DNA from: Caldora sp965222765
GTDB taxonomy: Bacteria; Cyanobacteriota; Cyanobacteriia; Cyanobacteriales; Coleofasciculaceae
Direction: 5' to 3'
Assembly: GCA_965222765.1 (NCBI GenBank)
Contig: CBDCVG010000059.1
Span: 62,001 to 126,000, forward strand
DNA length: 64,000 bases
Positions within the stretch are counted from its first letter, which is position 1. Every line of letters starts with the position of its first letter. Position numbers and translations under genes: made by a program. This document shows positions 61,194-64,000 of this stretch, piece after piece. The notes beneath the pieces are model-generated. The model saw only the letters and a program-made list of their open reading frames with translations. It searched no databases and was not told where the DNA came from.

Positions 61194-64000
61194 TCTCCCC
61201 AGTCTCCCTGAACCGTAAACGCTGCCCAGTAATAGGGAGACTGCCAATTCTGGGACTTCCACATTTCCAGTTGTGCTGCTCTCAGGGCAGATATCGGATT
61301 TTGCCCCTCGTTGAGCATCTTTTGGTAAAACTTCCCCATCACCTCTGAGGTGGCAACATCGTTAACACTCCACAAACTCACCACCACTCGCCGCGCACCT
61401 GCATACATAAAGCCTCTTGTCAATCCAACTAAGCCTTCTCCTTTCACTTCTTTCCCTAATCCGGTTTCGCAGGCACTCAATACTACCAATTCTGCAGGCA
61501 AGTTGAGGTTGAAGATATCGTGGAGGCGCAAGAAGCCATCTTGGGATTTGCCCTGTTGATCATATAAAGATAGCACTACACCGGATAATTCAGGATTGAT
61601 GGGGTCGAGTAAGCCGTGGGTGGCAAGGTGGATAATTTGATATTGGGATAAATTGGGGTCAGTGGCGGTGGTGCGAGAGGCTTTAAAGTCCAAAGCTTGC
61701 AGACTTTGGGTTTCTGGGACGAGGGCTAGTATTTCCTCGGCTTCAGTGCGAGTATATTCTAGTCGGTCAAATACGCTAGCACTTTCCCCTAAACCTAAGT
61801 TACGAGCAGCACGAGTTAAGGCAGAGATGTTCAGTGTTTCAGGGGTTGCTTGGGGTGGAGTGCCATCAATACGAGAGTCGTTGTCATTGAATATGGGGTC
61901 AGCTATAACAGCGACGGTTTTAGCTACAGGTGAACGGTTTTCTAATTGTCGTCTTTGAATGGCAACGGTTGAGGCGGAGGGGAGGGTGATGATTTCGTGT
62001 TGGACTAATAATGGGGTGTGATTATTGGCTGGGTTGGTATTCTTGACTCGGTTGGGATTTAAATCTGGGTTGGTATCGCTTACCAGCCTGGGATTGAAAT
62101 CCCAGTCTAATAGCTGAAGTTGGTTTAAACCGACTGTAAATTGCGGATAATGAGTCCGTTTCAACGGACTTTCGCTATTAGCCAAGAAATTGATTTCTTG
62201 GTGGGATGGCGGGAAGAACGAAAATCTTCCCGAATCATTGATTTGTCGATGATGCGAAGGGTAAGGTTTGTGCTCATTGACTGGTTTCGTATCGGTTACC
62301 CGCCTGGGATTGAAATCCCAGTCTAATAGCTGAAGTCGGTTTAAACCGACTGTAAATTGCGGAGAATGAGTCCGTTTAAACGGACTTTCGCTATGAGCCA
62401 AGAAATTGATTTCTTGGTGAGTTAACGGTAGGAACGACAATTTTTCCGCATCATTAATTTCCCCCTCAGACGAAGAGGAAACAGAGATCTTGCTTTTCCC
62501 AGGAATCGGCAGCGCTGCAAAGGGAATCGATTGCAAGGCTCCATCGGGGACAATTAGTAAACGTTTATTACCCAATTGATTCATCACCGGAGCCAGAAGC
62601 ATCTGACTCAGGGGCAATCCAGTTTCGAGATTGGCTCCACTATCTTGAGTCATCGATTCCCGGAAGGTTTGGGCGGCGGCTTCTATTTCACTGCGTTTGG
62701 GGAGTACATAACTGGTGATGCTATTTTTGCTGACTGCCCAGAGGTAACTACTCTCTTCGCCCAGGGAATATTCTAAAAGTAGGGTATTATCATCGAGTAC
62801 CTGTTGTTGAATCTGTTGTAAGTTTAAAGGTTCGGGATATTTGAGATCAGCGTAGCGGGGACTGGTAACCCGGATTTGGGCTTCGAGTTGGTTGAGTTGA
62901 GTGAGAACAGTATCGATTTTTTGTTTAATGTCATCAACTTCTTTTTGGGTATACTGAGTACTCAACAGTTCATACTTGCGATGCTCAAGAGCGTTGAGTT
63001 GTTGTTGGAGCGTGCGCTCTTGTTCTAGGAGTTTGGGGTCAACCCCTTGGCGGATATTGGCATTGGCTTCGGTGAGGAGTTCTATAAGACTACGAGCGCG
63101 AGACCGTTCGCTGGCGTGGAGAGCGAGGGCATCGTATCCTTGATTGGGGTTTTGTTGATGCAGTTGCATCAGTAGGTCAATGTAGAACTCGTAATATCCG
63201 ATTTTTTGCACTTCGGCGAAGTAGGAAGCGCGAAGTTCTTGGGAGCCAATTTTGGTGCGGAGGTTTTCAACAATGGTGATGGCACTATCCTGAAGGGTTA
63301 AGGCTTCTTTCAGGTTGCCTTGGCTGCGTTGTAAGAAGGCGACGTTATTGAGAGTAGTGGCTTCCCCCTCTCGATTTCCCACTGCCCGTGATAGGGACAA
63401 ACCTTGGTTGTAGAATTCCAACGCTTTATCCTTTTCTCCTAAATCGTCGTAGACAGCGCCAAGATTATTGAGAGTAGTGGCTTCCATCCCTCGATTCCCC
63501 ACCGCCCGTAATAGGGGCAGAGCTTGGTTGAAGAACTCCAGAGCTTTCTGCTTTTCTTCCAAATCGTTGTAGACATAGCCTATATTATTGAGAGTAGTGG
63601 CTTCCCCTCCTCGATCCCCCACCGCCTGAGATAGGGGCAGAGCTTGGTTGTAGAATTCCAAGGCTTTCTGCTTTTCTCCTAATGAGTCGTAGACTCTGCC
63701 AATATTATTGAGAGTAGCAGCTTCCCCTCCTCGATCCTCCACCGCTTGAGATAGGGGCAGAGCTTGGTTGTAGAATTCCAAAGCCTGCTGTTTTTCTCCT
63801 AATGAGGAGTAGACTAAACCAAGATTATTGAGAGTAGTGGCTTCCACCCCTCGATTCCTCACCGCCTGAGATAGGGGCAGAGCTTGGTTGTAGAATTCCA
63901 AAGCCTGCTGCTTTTCTCCTAATGAGTCGTAGACTCTGCCTATATTATTGAGAGTAATGGCTTCCCCCCCTCGATCCCCCACCGCTTGAGATAGGGGCAG
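61187..64000 (-). CDS. CHAT-domain protease with kinesin-light-chain-type TPRs (CHAT 3), cut by the window edge
   Basis: At least 938 residues, N-terminus outside the window. It begins with near-identical 40-residue TPR units (LNNIGRVYDSLGEKQQALEF) encoded by 120-base tandem repeats, continues with further TPRs and a coiled coil (about 62880-63060), then a C-terminal CHAT domain with His in IIHLATHGLLDP and Cys in LVVLSACETGLGKEVKGEG. Between PIPGKS and PLLVQHEI, where the domain is normally continuous, about 170 extra residues are encoded by two copies of a palindromic DNA module, each giving SPxKRTHxPQFTVGLN and LQLLDWDFNP. The reading frame is kept. The TAA stop comes from a heptamer array. 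Confidence 0.9.
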   Translation of the reverse strand: MPLSQAVGDRGGEAITLNNIGRVYDSLGEKQQALEFYNQALPLSQAVRNRGVEATTLNNLGLVYSSLGEKQQALEFYNQALPLSQAVEDRGGEAATLNNIGRVYDSLGEKQKALEFYNQALPLSQAVGDRGGEATTLNNIGYVYNDLEEKQKALEFFNQALPLLRAVGNRGMEATTLNNLGAVYDDLGEKDKALEFYNQGLSLSRAVGNREGEATTLNNVAFLQRSQGNLKEALTLQDSAITIVENLRTKIGSQELRASYFAEVQKIGYYEFYIDLLMQLHQQNPNQGYDALALHASERSRARSLIELLTEANANIRQGVDPKLLEQERTLQQQLNALEHRKYELLSTQYTQKEVDDIKQKIDTVLTQLNQLEAQIRVTSPRYADLKYPEPLNLQQIQQQVLDDNTLLLEYSLGEESSYLWAVSKNSITSYVLPKRSEIEAAAQTFRESMTQDSGANLETGLPLSQMLLAPVMNQLGNKRLLIVPDGALQSIPFAALPIPGKSKISVSSSSEGEINDAEKLSFLPLTHQEINFLAHSESPFKRTHSPQFTVGLNRLQLLDWDFNPRRVTDTKPVNEHKPYPSHHRQINDSGRFSFFPPSHQEINFLANSESPLKRTHYPQFTVGLNQLQLLDWDFNPRLVSDTNPDLNPNRVKNTNPANNHTPLLVQHEIITLPSASTVAIQRRQLENRSPVAKTVAVIADPIFNDNDSRIDGTPPQATPETLNISALTRAARNLGLGESASVFDRLEYTRTEAEEILALVPETQSLQALDFKASRTTATDPNLSQYQIIHLATHGLLDPINPELSGVVLSLYDQQGKSQDGFLRLHDIFNLNLPAELVVLSACETGLGKEVKGEGLVGLTRGFMYAGARRVVVSLWSVNDVATSEVMGKFYQKMLNEGQNPISALRAAQLEMWKSQNWQSPYYWAAFTVQGDWGEN
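62088..62201. repeat. four-palindrome module, copy A (in frame in CHAT 3)
   Basis: Contains CTGGGATTGAAATCCCAG (62088-62105), AGTTGGTTTAAACCGACT (62118-62135), AGTCCGTTTCAACGGACT (62153-62170) and CCAAGAAATTGATTTCTTGG (62182-62201). Two are perfect palindromes, two have one mismatch. Confidence 0.95.
62304..62417. repeat. four-palindrome module, copy B (in frame in CHAT 3)
   Basis: Same layout and same 114-base length as copy A, starting 216 bases away, with all four palindromes perfect (62304-62321, 62334-62351, 62369-62386, 62398-62417). Confidence 0.95.
63320..64000. repeat. 120-base tandem repeats encoding TPR units
   Basis: The phrase ATTATTGAGAGTAGTGGC recurs every 120 bases (near 63340, 63460, 63580, 63700, 63820, 63940), giving more than five units that continue past the edge. 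Confidence 0.92.

Noticed and set aside
63320..64000. CRISPR-like or satellite array
   Set aside because: The 120-base periodicity is explained by TPR units in an open reading frame.

Overview
The window is a cyanobacterial chromosome segment. It carries NblA (phycobilisome degradation), CP12 (Calvin cycle switch), a CruP-type carotenoid cyclase relative, an Ftn2/ZipN division protein, fibrillin, DUF1815, DUF2839 and DUF3134 proteins, and many copies of the GCGATCGC (HIP1) octamer (for example 4115-4122 and 51749-51756). No heterocyst gene is visible. The abundance of heptamer arrays, CHAT/TPR proteins and large sensory kinases suggests a filamentous or otherwise large-genome species; the genus cannot be fixed from this piece. 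GC looks moderate but was not computed. No rRNA, tRNA or CRISPR array was found.

Layout. 0.2-4.2 kb: tandem paralogous FAD oxidoreductases and a gamma-glutamylcyclotransferase-like protein. 4.3-9.3 kb: a phosphorelay operon (response regulator with Hpt domain, hybrid CHASE-GAF-PAS kinase, stand-alone receiver). 9.6-16.2 kb: a frameshifted DUF4127 gene, nblA, DUF1997, an adenylate cyclase and a frameshifted cruP. 16.4-24.2 kb: housekeeping genes (PD-(D/E)XK nuclease, fibrillin, glmM, sulfotransferase, DUF3177, CP12). 24.6-31.3 kb: a FIST protein, then a Cache-HAMP-PAS kinase followed by a receiver-GGDEF-EAL protein in which both output domains look degenerate. 31.3-37.3 kb: a toxin-antitoxin-like pair with DUF2283, a CHAT/TPR protease, ADP-ribosylglycohydrolase, a SagB-type oxidoreductase and a CheY-like receiver. 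37.4-44.5 kb: a co-directional row of TpsB outer-membrane transporter (frameshifted), CHAT/TPR protease and Slt-type lytic transglycosylase. 45-53.4 kb: DUF4912, BrnT/BrnA, a decayed transposase, ftn2, pdhA, DUF1815, DUF2839. 53.4-64 kb: a degenerate DinG-like helicase, tyrA, an HtrA protease, an Rpn-family nuclease, an aldolase/HAD operon, and a third CHAT/TPR protein that runs off the right edge.

Two things stand out beyond the gene list. First, repetitive DNA shapes gene ends: heptanucleotide arrays lie against start codons (six genes) or supply stop codons and C-terminal tails (five genes), a ~95 bp dispersed repeat occurs four times and twice supplies a neighbour's stop codon, and a module of four palindromes is inserted twice, in frame, in the third CHAT gene. 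Second, three otherwise intact genes (DUF4127, cruP, tpsB) each carry one extra base in a short homopolymer, two of them in the same hexamer TTTAAA. These may be sequencing errors, recent mutations or, less likely, recoding sites.

The best candidates for something undescribed are the palindromic module inside the CHAT protein and the TpsB-CHAT-Slt row, which would link a caspase-like protease to outer-membrane secretion without a visible TpsA partner.
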